From contig NZ_JAGGLC010000003.1 in the NCBI RefSeq assembly GCF_017874235.1, forward strand, positions 1 through 64,000: DNA of 64,000 nucleotides, given 5' to 3'. The DNA is from Halolamina salifodinae (lineage in GTDB: Archaea > Halobacteriota > Halobacteria > Halobacteriales > Haloferacaceae). The position numbers were made by a program, and so were the translations under genes. Positions 25,828 through 35,115 of this stretch are shown here, in pieces (position 1 is the stretch's first letter; the number at the start of each line of letters is the position of its first letter). A model generated the notes under the pieces. That model was not told the DNA's origin and searched no databases. It worked only from the letters and a program-made list of their open reading frames with translations.

Positions 25828-27675
25828 GTGACGACCTACGACATCGAGCGGTACCTCAACATCCGGAGCGCGTACGGCGGCTCCTTCGGCCCCGACGGCG
25901 AGGGGCTGGCGTTCCTGATGAACACCACCGGCACCGCACAGGTCTGGACCGTCGACGGCCCCGGCGAGTGGCCCGTCCAGCGCACGTTCTACGACGACCG
26001 CGTGACGTTCGTCGACTACTCCCCCGAGCGTGAGGAGGTCGCGTTCGGCAAGGACCAGGGCGGCAACGAGCGCGCCCAACTGTTCACGCTGGACACCGAG
26101 TCCGGCGAGATCACCAACCGTACACAGCGCCCCGGCGCCAAACACCGCTGGGGTGGCTGGGACAGCGAGGGCGAGCGCTTCGCCTTTGCCTCGAACCGCC
26201 GGGACAACACCGTCTTCGACATCTACGTCCAGGACCGCGACGGCGTGGGTAGCGACGCCGAACTGGTCCACGAGGGTGAGGGCTGGCTCAGCCTCTCTGG
26301 CTGGTCGCCCGAGGACGACCGACTGCTCGTCCACGAGGCCCACTCCAGTTTCGACCACGACGTGCACGTCCTCGACGTGAGCGACGGCGGCATCAGCCAC
26401 GTCACGCCCCACGAGGGGCGCGCCCGCTTCAGCAGCGTCGAGTGGGGGCCCGAGGGTGAGTCGCTGTACATGGTCACTGACCACGACTCCGACACGCTCC
26501 AACTCGAACGGCTCGACCTCTCTGAGGGCGAGTTCACCGTCGTCGAGGATGGCAACGAGGAGCAGAGCTCCTCTGGCAGCCGGACGCAGTCCGGCGACGG
26601 CGAGTGGAACGTCGACGGCGTCTCCATCCACGAGGAGAGTCGCCGAGTGCTCTACAGCCGGAACGTCGACGGCTACACGGATCTGACGGTGGGTGAGTTG
26701 GTCGACGCCGACCGGATCGACCCCGGTGAGTCGGCCTCCTTCCCCGATGGCGTGCTCGGCGGCACCTCGTGGGGCCCCGACGGCGACAAATACGCCCTCA
26801 CGGTTACTGCGAGCACCGAGAACACGAACGTCCACGTCGCCGACGCGCTCACCGGCGAGAGCGAGCGCTGGACGAACGCCGCGACGGCGGGTATCCCGCG
26901 GGAGACGTTCGTCGCGCCCCAGCTGGTCCACGTCCCCAGCTTCGACGGCCGGGAGATTCCCGGCTTCTTTTCGGTGCCCGAAGACACCGAGGGCGAACTG
27001 CCGGTCATCGTCGACATCCACGGCGGCCCGGAGAGCCAGCGCCGCCCCTCGTTCCGGACGGTCAAGCAGTACTTCCTCAACAACGGCTACGCGGTGTTCG
27101 AGCCGAACGTCCGGGGCTCCTCGGGCTACGGCAAGGAGTACGCCAGCCTCGACGACGTGCGCAACCGGATGGACTCGGTGAAGGACCTCAAAGCGGGCGT
27201 CGAGTGGCTACAGGACCACCCCGACGCCGACGCGGATCGCATCGTCGCCTACGGCGGCTCCTACGGCGGGTTCATGGTGCTCTCGGCGCTGACGGAGTAC
27301 CCCGACCTCTGGGCTGCGGGCGTCGACGTGGTGGGCATCGCGAACTTCGTCACGTTCCTCGAAAACACCAGCGACTGGCGCCGCTCGCTGCGGGAAGCGG
27401 AGTACGGCAGCCTCGACGAGGACCGGGAGTTCATGCAGGAGATATCGCCGACCAACAACATCGAGAACATCGCGGCGCCGTTGATGGTGCTTCACGGGGA
27501 GAACGACCCGCGCGTGCCCGTGAGCGAGGCCGAACAGATCGTCGAGGACGCCCGTGAGCAGGGCGTGCCGGTCCGGAAGCTCGTCTTCCCCGACGAGGGC
27601 CACGGCTTCTCCAAACTCGATAACCGCATCGAGGCGTACTCCGCGGTGGTGGACTTCCTCGACGATCACGTCTAA
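25828..27675 (+). CDS. S9-family prolyl oligopeptidase/acylaminoacyl peptidase
   Basis: A 615-residue serine peptidase: an N-terminal beta-propeller (residues about 1-350, with TolB-like repeats such as W-D-S-E-G-E-R-F-A-F-A-S-N) and a C-terminal alpha/beta-hydrolase domain. Catalytic triad: Ser in Y-G-G-S-Y-G-G-F, Asp in G-E-N-D-P-R-V-P, His in D-E-G-H-G-F. GTG at 25828 is chosen; it begins V-T-T-Y-D-I-E-R-Y and the upstream frame is non-coding. Probably cytoplasmic; cleaves short peptides. Confidence 0.93.
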   Translation: MTTYDIERYLNIRSAYGGSFGPDGEGLAFLMNTTGTAQVWTVDGPGEWPVQRTFYDDRVTFVDYSPEREEVAFGKDQGGNERAQLFTLDTESGEITNRTQRPGAKHRWGGWDSEGERFAFASNRRDNTVFDIYVQDRDGVGSDAELVHEGEGWLSLSGWSPEDDRLLVHEAHSSFDHDVHVLDVSDGGISHVTPHEGRARFSSVEWGPEGESLYMVTDHDSDTLQLERLDLSEGEFTVVEDGNEEQSSSGSRTQSGDGEWNVDGVSIHEESRRVLYSRNVDGYTDLTVGELVDADRIDPGESASFPDGVLGGTSWGPDGDKYALTVTASTENTNVHVADALTGESERWTNAATAGIPRETFVAPQLVHVPSFDGREIPGFFSVPEDTEGELPVIVDIHGGPESQRRPSFRTVKQYFLNNGYAVFEPNVRGSSGYGKEYASLDDVRNRMDSVKDLKAGVEWLQDHPDADADRIVAYGGSYGGFMVLSALTEYPDLWAAGVDVVGIANFVTFLENTSDWRRSLREAEYGSLDEDREFMQEISPTNNIENIAAPLMVLHGENDPRVPVSEAEQIVEDAREQGVPVRKLVFPDEGHGFSKLDNRIEAYSAVVDFLDDHV

Positions 27676-27716
27676 ATCGTCGGAGAACCCTCACAACTCC
27701 CGACACATCAGGGAAA

Positions 27717-28480
27717 TGATTAAGTCGGTGTCGGTGACTTATCCGCCCAGACATGCTCGAGGACGGACTCTCCTCCCACTGAACGGGGACAACGCGCTGG
27801 CTCGCATCATCATCGGAGGACTGCTCGGGTTCGGAAGCATCTTGATAATCCCGGCGTTCGCGCTGATGGGCTATCTGGTCTGGGTGCTCGGCGGCGCCGC
27901 CCGCGGCGAGGCGGAGCCACCCGCCTTCGAGAACTGGGGCGAGATGATCGTCGACGGCCTGAAGGCGACGGCGGTGTCGTTGATCTATGGCATCATTCCG
28001 TTCGTACTGATCATCGTGAGTATCTTCGTGGCCGGCAGTGGGAGCACCACTGGAAGTGATTCGGCTGCGGGATTGCTCGGCGGAGTCGGCCTTCTCGGAT
28101 TCCTCGTGAGTTTGGTGGCGATGTTCCTTCTCTACTACCTCATTCCGGCGGCGCTAACCAACATGGCGCTGGAAAACGAGTTTAGTGCGGCCTTCGACTT
28201 CGGTACGATCAAGCAGGTGATCTTCTCGGGGGATTACTTGATAGCGTGGCTGATCCCATTCGTGCTCGCAGCGGGGGTCCAGATTCTCCTTTCGGCGGTG
28301 AGTCTCGTTCTTGTGTTGTCGGTCGTCGGTATCCTCGCGCTTCCACTCGTTATCCTCATCGGCCCGTTCATCCAGTTCTACGTGCAGGTTGCCGCGTTCT
28401 ATATGTTCGGCGTTGCCTTCGGGCGGGTCGTTGATACCGATAGCGCCGTTAGCGGTGATTACGGAACCATTTCGGCGTAA
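27717..28480 (+). CDS. DUF4013-type multi-pass membrane protein, possible 5' frameshift
   Basis: A 254-residue frame with about five helices and the pattern N-G-D-N-A-L-A-R-I-I-I-G-G, A-F-E-N-W-G-E-M-I-V-D-G-L-K-A, typical of haloarchaeal DUF4013 proteins. Family members usually start M-L-x-D-A-L-x-Y-P just before this. Here M-L-E-D-G-L-S is readable from ATG 27753, but in another frame that stops at 27780. One extra base near 27774 would join the two. The annotated frame therefore starts at an upstream ATG (27717) whose first 20 residues look unnatural. Either a real frameshift, a sequencing error or an unusual start. Confidence 0.65.
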
Positions 28481-28691
28481 TTCAATTCTCAATTTCCCCG
28501 CTCAGTGTCGTCATGCTTGCGAACTCGTCAAGGCAGAGGTAAATTACTATGAGGTATCAGAATAGCCTCTCTTCCGAAACTGCTCGCTAGAGCGAAACGG
28601 CCTGTCACCGTCGTACAGAAGCCCCTAACATGAACCTCTGATAGAAGGTATGCCAAACATTTATGTGCTGACTGGCATATCGTTTCTGAAC

Positions 28692-29702
28692 ATGAGTTCT
28701 GATGATAAAGTTCCTGAATTCACCCGTCAGGAGCTCCGGGAAGCCGACACTTTCGTTGAGGGTGATTACAGCGGGGTCAATCCTCGTGGATTCTATCGAA
28801 AACTGAAAAGGCGGCTTGAAGAGGTTCAGTCAGACTACGGTTTTAAATACAATACACAGGGCCACCAAGACACCGACCTTACCATCGATAAGGAAAATGT
28901 CGGGACGAAGACCGGGACGATTACTGGCCGATTGAAAGCGTACTCAGATTGGGAGCCACTTGGGTTCAGTATGTTGAGCTATCGGCCCTATGCTGGATAC
29001 GGAATCATCAGTATTCTGCTCGGTGTGATATTCCTAATCCAGATATCGGCCAATCTCGGTGTCGGGGTTCTCGGGCTCGCTCTTGTTGGGGCAGGAATCT
29101 ATGGCTACAGGCAAACCGAACGAGGAGAGTTCCCGATTACGGAACGAAGCGAAATCCGCACTCTTCTGACCGGCGAGGTTAGCGAACGGAAGGTGACTGA
29201 CGATGGTGTCCAAAAAACGAACATGCACGCTGAGATGTCCGTCGTATTCGCTGGTGAAACGTTCGTGCGGGTAGACACCGCGAAGCTACGTGACCTGCAT
29301 TGGTCACTTCGTCGGGAACTCATAGAGGAGGTAAAGCGCTGGAATAACGATATCGCCAAGGACCCAAATAACCGGGTAGACGTGTCAAGTGGTCTGATCT
29401 GGCACCTTCGCGGTGTTGTGGACCGGAGTCTTCAGGATCACCGAAACGAGATTGACAGCATTCAGAGTCGATGGTGGAATGCCGGGTTTGAGAAGCGCGT
29501 CGCGTTCAACGAGAAAGTGAAAGAGCAACTCAGCGAGGGAAACCGAGAAAAACTCGAAACTCACGAGGAGAACGTCATCCTCGAACTGGAAGACCTCGCC
29601 GAAGACCTAGACATCTTCATCGAGCGAGAGGGGTACGATGAAGTAGAGCACATTCAGAGCGCTCAAGATCGTAGCCCAGAACTCGAAGCCGGCGATCAGT
29701 AA
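28692..29702 (+). CDS. two-helix membrane protein of unknown function in an AT-richer patch
   Basis: A 336-residue protein with a hydrophilic N-terminus of about 90 residues, a hairpin of two helices (about 103-142) and a long charged C-terminal part rich in helix-forming residues. ATG at 28692 is preferred to 28650 because a TTTATGTG stretch sits about 30 bases upstream, suiting a leaderless start. Codon use is less GC-rich than the neighbours, suggesting transfer. I do not recognise the family. Confidence 0.65.
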   Translation: MSSDDKVPEFTRQELREADTFVEGDYSGVNPRGFYRKLKRRLEEVQSDYGFKYNTQGHQDTDLTIDKENVGTKTGTITGRLKAYSDWEPLGFSMLSYRPYAGYGIISILLGVIFLIQISANLGVGVLGLALVGAGIYGYRQTERGEFPITERSEIRTLLTGEVSERKVTDDGVQKTNMHAEMSVVFAGETFVRVDTAKLRDLHWSLRRELIEEVKRWNNDIAKDPNNRVDVSSGLIWHLRGVVDRSLQDHRNEIDSIQSRWWNAGFEKRVAFNEKVKEQLSEGNREKLETHEENVILELEDLAEDLDIFIEREGYDEVEHIQSAQDRSPELEAGDQ

Positions 29703-29932
29703 CGCCCGACTTCTTCCCGGGCTAGCCACCTCCGTTCTTCCTCCACACCATCTCGTGAAGTAGCGTCTACGAGAGCGGACGCGGCAAGGACTATTCTTCG
29801 GCTCTCCGATCACCGTCTCACGCCGCTTCCACGACTACGGGGTCGGCCGCGAAAACTCCCGATCGCTGACCGCGTTCGGTAACGACGATCAGCGCGGCAC
29901 CCAGCAAGTAGAACGCCGGAGCACGTTGACGA

Positions 29933-30091
29933 CTATGACGCCGACGCGCTACTTCGTGAGGTTCTCCACACGCCCCCACAGTCCGGACAGGTCGTGAGCC
30001 GGCCGTCCGTCCGGTGGTGTTCAAGGCAATCTGCACATTCGTACAGTTTTGGATCGGTATCAACGTCGGTTCGCCAGCTGATAGGTGACAT
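29933..30091 (-). CDS. small rubrerythrin-like zinc-ribbon protein
   Basis: A 52-residue protein, M-S-P-I-S-W-R-T-D through the stop at 29933. It has the paired motif Y-E-C-A-D-C and T-C-P-D-C-G-G, a single zinc ribbon of the type annotated in haloarchaea as rubrerythrin-like. No di-iron site is present. Sequence between 29703 and 29932 holds no gene I can support, though a minus frame continuing this locus looks like eroded coding sequence. Function unknown. Confidence 0.6.
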   Translation of the reverse strand: MSPISWRTDVDTDPKLYECADCLEHHRTDGRLTTCPDCGGVWRTSRSSASAS

Positions 30092-30197
30092 ACGTTGTCA
30101 CATAGCGTATAACCTATTCAATCCTTCGCCGATCTGCATCTTCGGCGCCCGTACGGACCCGTTAGAGTGAAACCGCCGCCCGGCGAAAGGCCGGCTT

Positions 30198-30614
30198 ATG
30201 AGCGCAGATACGGAGCAACGGACCATCCGCTGTCTGGTCGCCAAAGTCGGCCTCGACGGCCACGACCGCGGCGCACACGTCATCGCGCGGGCGTTCCGGG
30301 ACGCCGGCTTCGAAGTGATCTACTCGGGGCTCCACCGGGCGCCCGAGGAGATCGTGCAGGCGGCGGTCCAGGAGGACGTCGACGTGCTGGGGATCTCCAT
30401 CCTTTCGGGTGCCCACAACACGCTCGTCCCCAAGGTGATCGAGGGGCTCAAAGAGTACGACGCGTTCGAGGACACCCTGATCCTCGTGGGCGGGATCATC
30501 CCCGACGACGACCAGGAGACGCTGCTGTCGGAGGGCGTCGCCGCGGTGTTCGGCCCCGGCACGCCGATGGAGGACACCGTCGAGTTCGTCCGCGAGAACG
30601 CGCCCGAGCGATGA
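30198..30614 (+). CDS. mcmA2: methylmalonyl-CoA mutase cobalamin-binding subunit
   Basis: A 138-residue stand-alone B12-binding domain. The signature D-G-H-D-R-G (residues about 20-25, His coordinates cobalt from below), I-S-I-L-S-G-A-H, and V-G-G-I-I-P are all present. It pairs with a separate large catalytic subunit, not in this window, to interconvert methylmalonyl-CoA and succinyl-CoA in propionate metabolism. Its stop overlaps the start of the MeaB gene, so mutase and chaperone are translated together. Confidence 0.92.
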   Translation: MSADTEQRTIRCLVAKVGLDGHDRGAHVIARAFRDAGFEVIYSGLHRAPEEIVQAAVQEDVDVLGISILSGAHNTLVPKVIEGLKEYDAFEDTLILVGGIIPDDDQETLLSEGVAAVFGPGTPMEDTVEFVRENAPER

Positions 30615-31690
30615 GCGCGGCCGCGGAGCGCGAACTGGTCGAGGAGCTACTGGCGGGCAAACACCGCGCGCTCGCCCGGGTCATCTCGAAGGTCGAGGAC
30701 CGCGAACCCGGCTACCGGGACATCGTCTCGGCGCTCCACGAGCACACCGGCCACGCCGACGTGATCGGGATCACTGGCTCGCCCGGCGCCGGGAAGTCGA
30801 CGCTCGTCGATAAGCTCGCGGCCCACTACCGCGACCGCGGGGAGACCGTGGGCGTCATCGCCGTCGACCCCTCCTCGCCGTACACCGGCGGCGCCGTGCT
30901 CGGCGACCGCATCCGGATGGCGAGCAACGTGGGCGACATGGACGTGTTCTTCCGCTCGATGTCCGCCCGCGGCACGTTGGGTGGCCTCTCGACCGCTACG
31001 GCCGACGCGGTCAAAGCTCTCGACGCGTTCGGGAAGGATCGGATCATCATCGAGACGGTGGGCGCCGGCCAGAACGAGGTCGACATCGTCCGGACCGCCG
31101 ACACCGTGGTCGTGCTGGTCCAGCCCGGATCCGGCGACGACGTACAGATGCTCAAAGCCGGCATCCTCGAAATCGGCGACCTGTTCGTCGTGAACAAGGC
31201 CGATATGGATGGCGCCAGCCGCACTGTCGCCGACTTAGAGGAGATGCTCCACATGGAGCGCGATCCGACCGCGAAACTCGACACCGGCGGCTTCGACAAA
31301 CCCGATCATCCGGACCATCCCGACGGCGAGAAGATCGGCGGCGATACGGACACTGAAGAGGCCGACGAAGCGGTCTGGGAGCCCATGGTGCTCGAAACGA
31401 TCGCCAAGAGCGGCGAGGGCGTCGTCGAACTCATCGAGACGCTTGACGCCCACGCCCAGTGGCTCGACGAGACAGGCCGGCGCGAGGTCAAGGCCCGCCA
31501 GCGCTACGCGGCGGAGATCCGTCAACTGCTCCGGGCGGACGCCGCGGACCTGATCGACGAGGAACTCGACCGCCGGGGTGGCGTCGAGGCGATGGCCGAG
31601 CGGGTGCAGAACCGCGATACAGACCCCTACACGGCCGCTTCCGATGTTCTCGGAGCTATCGAGGACTGCGTCGAGCAGCAGCGCGAGTAG
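30611..31690 (+). CDS. meaB: MeaB-type GTPase, mutase chaperone
   Basis: A 359-residue G3E GTPase. Walker A is G-S-P-G-A-G-K-S (56-63), followed by D-P-S-S-P, switch region E-T-V-G-A-G-Q-N-E-V-D and the base-specific N-K-A-D. MeaB/ArgK proteins gate loading and repair of cobalamin in methylmalonyl-CoA mutase. An acidic/His insertion of about 35 residues after the NKAD region (about 222-260) is typical of halophilic versions. ATGA overlap with the B12-binding subunit supports the role. Confidence 0.92.
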   Translation: MSAAAERELVEELLAGKHRALARVISKVEDREPGYRDIVSALHEHTGHADVIGITGSPGAGKSTLVDKLAAHYRDRGETVGVIAVDPSSPYTGGAVLGDRIRMASNVGDMDVFFRSMSARGTLGGLSTATADAVKALDAFGKDRIIIETVGAGQNEVDIVRTADTVVVLVQPGSGDDVQMLKAGILEIGDLFVVNKADMDGASRTVADLEEMLHMERDPTAKLDTGGFDKPDHPDHPDGEKIGGDTDTEEADEAVWEPMVLETIAKSGEGVVELIETLDAHAQWLDETGRREVKARQRYAAEIRQLLRADAADLIDEELDRRGGVEAMAERVQNRDTDPYTAASDVLGAIEDCVEQQRE

Positions 31691-31733
31691 CTCTTTTCCG
31701 GTTTCTCACTCCCCCGCGCGGCGTCGATGAGTG

Positions 31734-32489
31734 CTACTCCGCTGCGTCGGGTTTTGGGCCGGCCTCCGGCGTCGCAACACGCTCGCGGAGCCAGTCGACG
31801 CCCTCCCGAACCTCCTCGGGGTCGGTGCCGGTGACTTTCAGCCGATTGTTCCCCTCGCTGGAGGGGTAGCTCCCGACCACGAGGTCGAACGCCTCGCGGA
31901 ACGCGCCGAGTGTGTCGGTCAGCGACGCCTCGGGCGCCGTCGTTTCGAGGCTCTCGCTCACGGCGTCGCCGCCGAACTCCGCGGCGACGGTTTCGAACAT
32001 CGACTCGAACTCCGCCGGCGGGCCAGGGAGTACGTAGACGTTCTCGAGCACACAGCCGGGGCAGAGCCCCTCGGGGTTCAGGAGCGGGCGGGCGCCCTCG
32101 GGCGTCGCGCCCCACGCCTCGAAGTCGAGGTCGACATCCGCGGGATCGAGATCCGCGAGGTCGACGGCTTCGTAGGCGGCCATGCTCTCGAGCAGGTCCT
32201 GACGGACCTCTGGGCCGAGCACCAGCTCGCGGTCGAATGCCCGGGCGACGGCGTCCATCGTCACGTCATCGTGGGTGCCGCCGAGGCCGCCACCGACGAC
32301 GACGGCGTCGAACTGTGCGCTCCAGTCGGCGACGTATTCAGCGATCAGTGCGGCGTCGTCGGGGATGGTGAGCATCCGGACGACGCTCGCCCCCCGTTCG
32401 TTCAGCCGACGGGCGAGTCGCTCGGCGTTGGTGTTGCGCGTGTCGCCGGCGAGAATCTCGTCGCCGACGGTGACGATGGCCACATCCAT
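31734..32489 (-). CDS. CinA-type molybdopterin-binding domain protein
   Basis: A 251-residue protein with the MoCF/CinA N-terminal fold: V-T-V-G-D-E-I-L-A-G-D-T-x-N-T-N at the start, G-G-L-G-G-T-H-D-D near residue 68 and L-P-G-P-P-A-E near 155. Only the N-terminal half of bacterial CinA is present; the C-terminal deamidase is absent. This domain hydrolyses ADP-ribose or related pyrophosphates in CinA. Convergent with MeaB. Confidence 0.88.
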   Translation of the reverse strand: MDVAIVTVGDEILAGDTRNTNAERLARRLNERGASVVRMLTIPDDAALIAEYVADWSAQFDAVVVGGGLGGTHDDVTMDAVARAFDRELVLGPEVRQDLLESMAAYEAVDLADLDPADVDLDFEAWGATPEGARPLLNPEGLCPGCVLENVYVLPGPPAEFESMFETVAAEFGGDAVSESLETTAPEASLTDTLGAFREAFDLVVGSYPSSEGNNRLKVTGTDPEEVREGVDWLRERVATPEAGPKPDAAE

Positions 32490-32577
32490 ACCGGTAGAAG
32501 GTGGGCGACGCCCGTGAGTCGTTCGGCTCCGGGCGCGCGGGTGGTCCGTCGGATCAGCGTACGGCGTCGATTGGGCC

Positions 32578-33072
32578 TCAGAAGCCGGGGTCTTCCAGCG
32601 CGCCGCCGTACTCGTCGGCGACGAAGTAGCGGATGTAGTTGCCGTAGACCCGGTCGGTCAGGTCCTCGGCGACGTGTTCGAACACGACTTCGCCGTCCTC
32701 GTCGACGACGTAGATCGCGCTGATGCCGGTGACGCCGCCGAGGTCGGTCTGCTCGGTGCCGCTGTACTGCTCGGCGACCGCACCGTCGGGGTCCGCCAGC
32801 AGCGGGAAGCGGTAGTCGAAGCGCTCCTTCATCGCCGCCACGTCGGCGTCGTCGCTGGTGACAACGGGGAGCACGTCGACGTCGTGGTTGAACTGTAGAT
32901 CCTCGTAAACCCGACTGAACGTCGCGATCTGTTCGGCACAGAAGCTACACCAGTGACCGCGGTTGATCGAGACCACGGTTGGACCGTCCGCGAGCGTCTC
33001 CGACAGGGAGACGGTCGCGCCGTTGGTGGTCTCTAACTCGAACTCGGGCGCCTGACTGCCTTCCAGACTCAT
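32578..33072 (-). CDS. peroxiredoxin (AhpC/TSA-type redoxin)
   Basis: A 164-residue thioredoxin-fold protein with G-H-W-C-S-F-C at residues 39-45. The peroxidatic cysteine is expected at C42, and C45 makes it a CxxC type. It reduces peroxides or acts as a thiol oxidoreductase. ATG at 33072 (M-S-L-E-G-S) is preferred over 33150, whose extra 26 residues are Arg- and Tyr-rich and lie in the intergenic region. Confidence 0.85.
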   Translation of the reverse strand: MSLEGSQAPEFELETTNGATVSLSETLADGPTVVSINRGHWCSFCAEQIATFSRVYEDLQFNHDVDVLPVVTSDDADVAAMKERFDYRFPLLADPDGAVAEQYSGTEQTDLGGVTGISAIYVVDEDGEVVFEHVAEDLTDRVYGNYIRYFVADEYGGALEDPGF

Positions 33073-33200
33073 GCAAATAGGTAATCGGGAAGTGCGAAGA
33101 AATAACTCACGGTAGTAACACGTCGTTGGTAGCGGCGTATATCTCCGCAACTTTGCCGCAGAACGCCGGAGCTTTGAGGTGGCACGGCCCAGCCACGGTC

Positions 33201-33518
33201 ATGGCGTGGTACTTGCTGCTGCTTGCGGGGCTGTTCGAGATCGGGTGGGCCATCGGACTGGAGTACTCTGACGGGCTCTCGCGGCCGATCCCGACCGTCG
33301 GCACCGTGCTCGCGCTGATCGTGAGCATGCTCCTGCTGGCGAAGGCCGTCGAGGAGCTCCCGGTCGGCACCGCCTACGCAGTTTGGACCGGCATCGGCGC
33401 CGTCGGGACGGCGCTGCTGGGGATCGCGCTGTTCGACGAGCCAGCGACGGCCTCGCGGCTGACGTTCATCGGCGTCATCGTCGTCGGTATCGTCGGTCTC
33501 CACTCCGTATCGGCCTAA
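33201..33518 (+). CDS. SMR-family exporter, Gdx/SugE type
   Basis: A 105-residue four-helix protein. The essential Glu of the SMR family is E13 in L-F-E-I-G-W-A-I-G-L. The segment P-V-G-T-A-Y-A-V-W-T-G-I-G-A-V-G matches the Gdx (SugE) subtype, whose characterised members export guanidinium as antiparallel homodimers. Only one gene is present, consistent with dual topology. The gene is divergent from the peroxiredoxin with 128 bases between. Confidence 0.88.
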   Translation: MAWYLLLLAGLFEIGWAIGLEYSDGLSRPIPTVGTVLALIVSMLLLAKAVEELPVGTAYAVWTGIGAVGTALLGIALFDEPATASRLTFIGVIVVGIVGLHSVSA

Positions 33519-33549
33519 AAAGGGCCAGTGCGGTCGCGAGCGCGAGCGC

Positions 33550-35034
33550 TCAGTAGGATTTCGCGAAGTACGCCGTCTCGTCGGCGTCGTCGCCACAGAC
33601 CGCACACTCGGCGTCACCCTCCAGTACGTTCTCGTGGTGTTTCTCCTCGTCCTCGGGGAACGGCACCATCACGATTTCCGCGGACATCTGGTCGGAAATC
33701 GCGTCCTCACAGTCCTCCTCGCCACACCACGGCGTGCGGACGTAGCCACCGTGCTGGCCGAGGGTGCCGAGGATGCCCGCGCGGTCGTCGGCGTCGCGGA
33801 CGTTCTCCTCGATGTTCTCCTCGGCGCTCGCGAACAGTTTCGCGTAGACGGTGTCCAGTTCGTCCTGGACCGCGTCGGCGACGTTCTCGCGGTCGAGCGT
33901 GACCTCCTCGCCGTCGGGCCGGTGGATCGCCGTGATCTCGCCGTCCTCGACCTCGTGGGGGCCGATCTCGAAGCGCACGGGGACGCCCTTCAGCTCCCAC
34001 TCGTTGAACTTGAACCCGGGGTTGCGCTCGTCGCGGTCGTCGAGTTCGACACGGACGCCGGCGTCCTCGAGGTCGTCGACGACGTCCTCCGCGTAGTCCA
34101 GCACCTCGTCTTTGGTGTCGGACTGCCAGATGGGGACGACAACGACCTGCTCGGGCGCGAGCGTCGGGGGTAGCACCAGCCCCTGCTCGTCGGAGTGGGT
34201 CATGATCAGCGCGCCCAGCGAGCGCCACGAGAAGCCCCACGAGGTCGTGTGGGCGACCCGTTCCTCCTCGTCCTCGTCGTAGTAGGTGATGTCGAACGCG
34301 TCCGCAAACGACTGGCCGAGGTGGTGGGAGGTGGCGCCCTGTACCGACTTCCCGTCGGGCATCAGCGCCTCGACGGTCGTGGTCGTGTCGGCGCCGGGGA
34401 ACTTGTCGTGATCGGGCTTCTGGCCGCGCATCACGGGGATGGCCAGCACGTCCTCGTACACTTCCTCGTACTGGTTGAGGCGGGTGAGGGTCTCGTCCCA
34501 CGCCTCCTCGTCGGTCTCGTGGGCGGTGTGGCCCTCCTGCCAGAGGAACTCCTTGGTGCGGAAGAACGGCTTCGTCTCCGTCGCCTCCCAGCGAACCACG
34601 GAGGCCCACTGATTCACTCGCAGGGGCAGGTCGCGGTGGCTACGGATCCACTGGGACATGTAGGGCGCGATGATGGACTCGGAGGTGGGCCGGACTGCGA
34701 GGCGCTCCTCCAGTTCATCGTGGCCGCCGTGGGTGACCCACGCGACTTCGGGGTCGAACCCCTCGACGATGTCCTTCTCCCGTTCGAGATACGACTCGGG
34801 GATGAACATGGGGAAGTAGGCGTTCTGGACGCCGGTCTGCTTGAACCGGGCGTCGAGTTCGCCCTGCACCCGCTCCCAGAGGCCGTATGCGCGGGGGCGG
34901 GCGACGATGAACCCCGACATCCCCTCGGGGCCGTAGTTCGTGAGGCCGGCCTTCCGGCAGACCTCGGCGTACCAGTCGCCGGTGGCGTACTCCTTGGACT
35001 CGGTGATCCCGAGCGTCTGGTCGTCGTCGCTCAT
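33550..35034 (-). CDS. proS: prolyl-tRNA synthetase, archaeal type
   Basis: A 494-residue class II synthetase. Motif 2 region is R-W-E-A-T-E-T-K-P-F-F-R-T-K-E-F-L-W-Q-E-G-H-T-A-H written across residues about 150-175, and the C-terminal zinc-binding region carries C-G-E-E-D-C and C-A-V-C-G pairs. It ends in A-K-S-Y, matching the conserved aromatic C-terminus of archaeal/eukaryotic ProRS. It charges tRNA-Pro. Full length, standing alone on the minus strand. Confidence 0.95.
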   Translation of the reverse strand: MSDDDQTLGITESKEYATGDWYAEVCRKAGLTNYGPEGMSGFIVARPRAYGLWERVQGELDARFKQTGVQNAYFPMFIPESYLEREKDIVEGFDPEVAWVTHGGHDELEERLAVRPTSESIIAPYMSQWIRSHRDLPLRVNQWASVVRWEATETKPFFRTKEFLWQEGHTAHETDEEAWDETLTRLNQYEEVYEDVLAIPVMRGQKPDHDKFPGADTTTTVEALMPDGKSVQGATSHHLGQSFADAFDITYYDEDEEERVAHTTSWGFSWRSLGALIMTHSDEQGLVLPPTLAPEQVVVVPIWQSDTKDEVLDYAEDVVDDLEDAGVRVELDDRDERNPGFKFNEWELKGVPVRFEIGPHEVEDGEITAIHRPDGEEVTLDRENVADAVQDELDTVYAKLFASAEENIEENVRDADDRAGILGTLGQHGGYVRTPWCGEEDCEDAISDQMSAEIVMVPFPEDEEKHHENVLEGDAECAVCGDDADETAYFAKSY

Positions 35035-35115
35035 ACCGCGACGAAGTGGTGGTTGCGGCTTAAAACGTCCGAAGGTGTGTGCTCCTGCCCCGCGCTCACG
35101 TGGTGGCGTCGTGGC

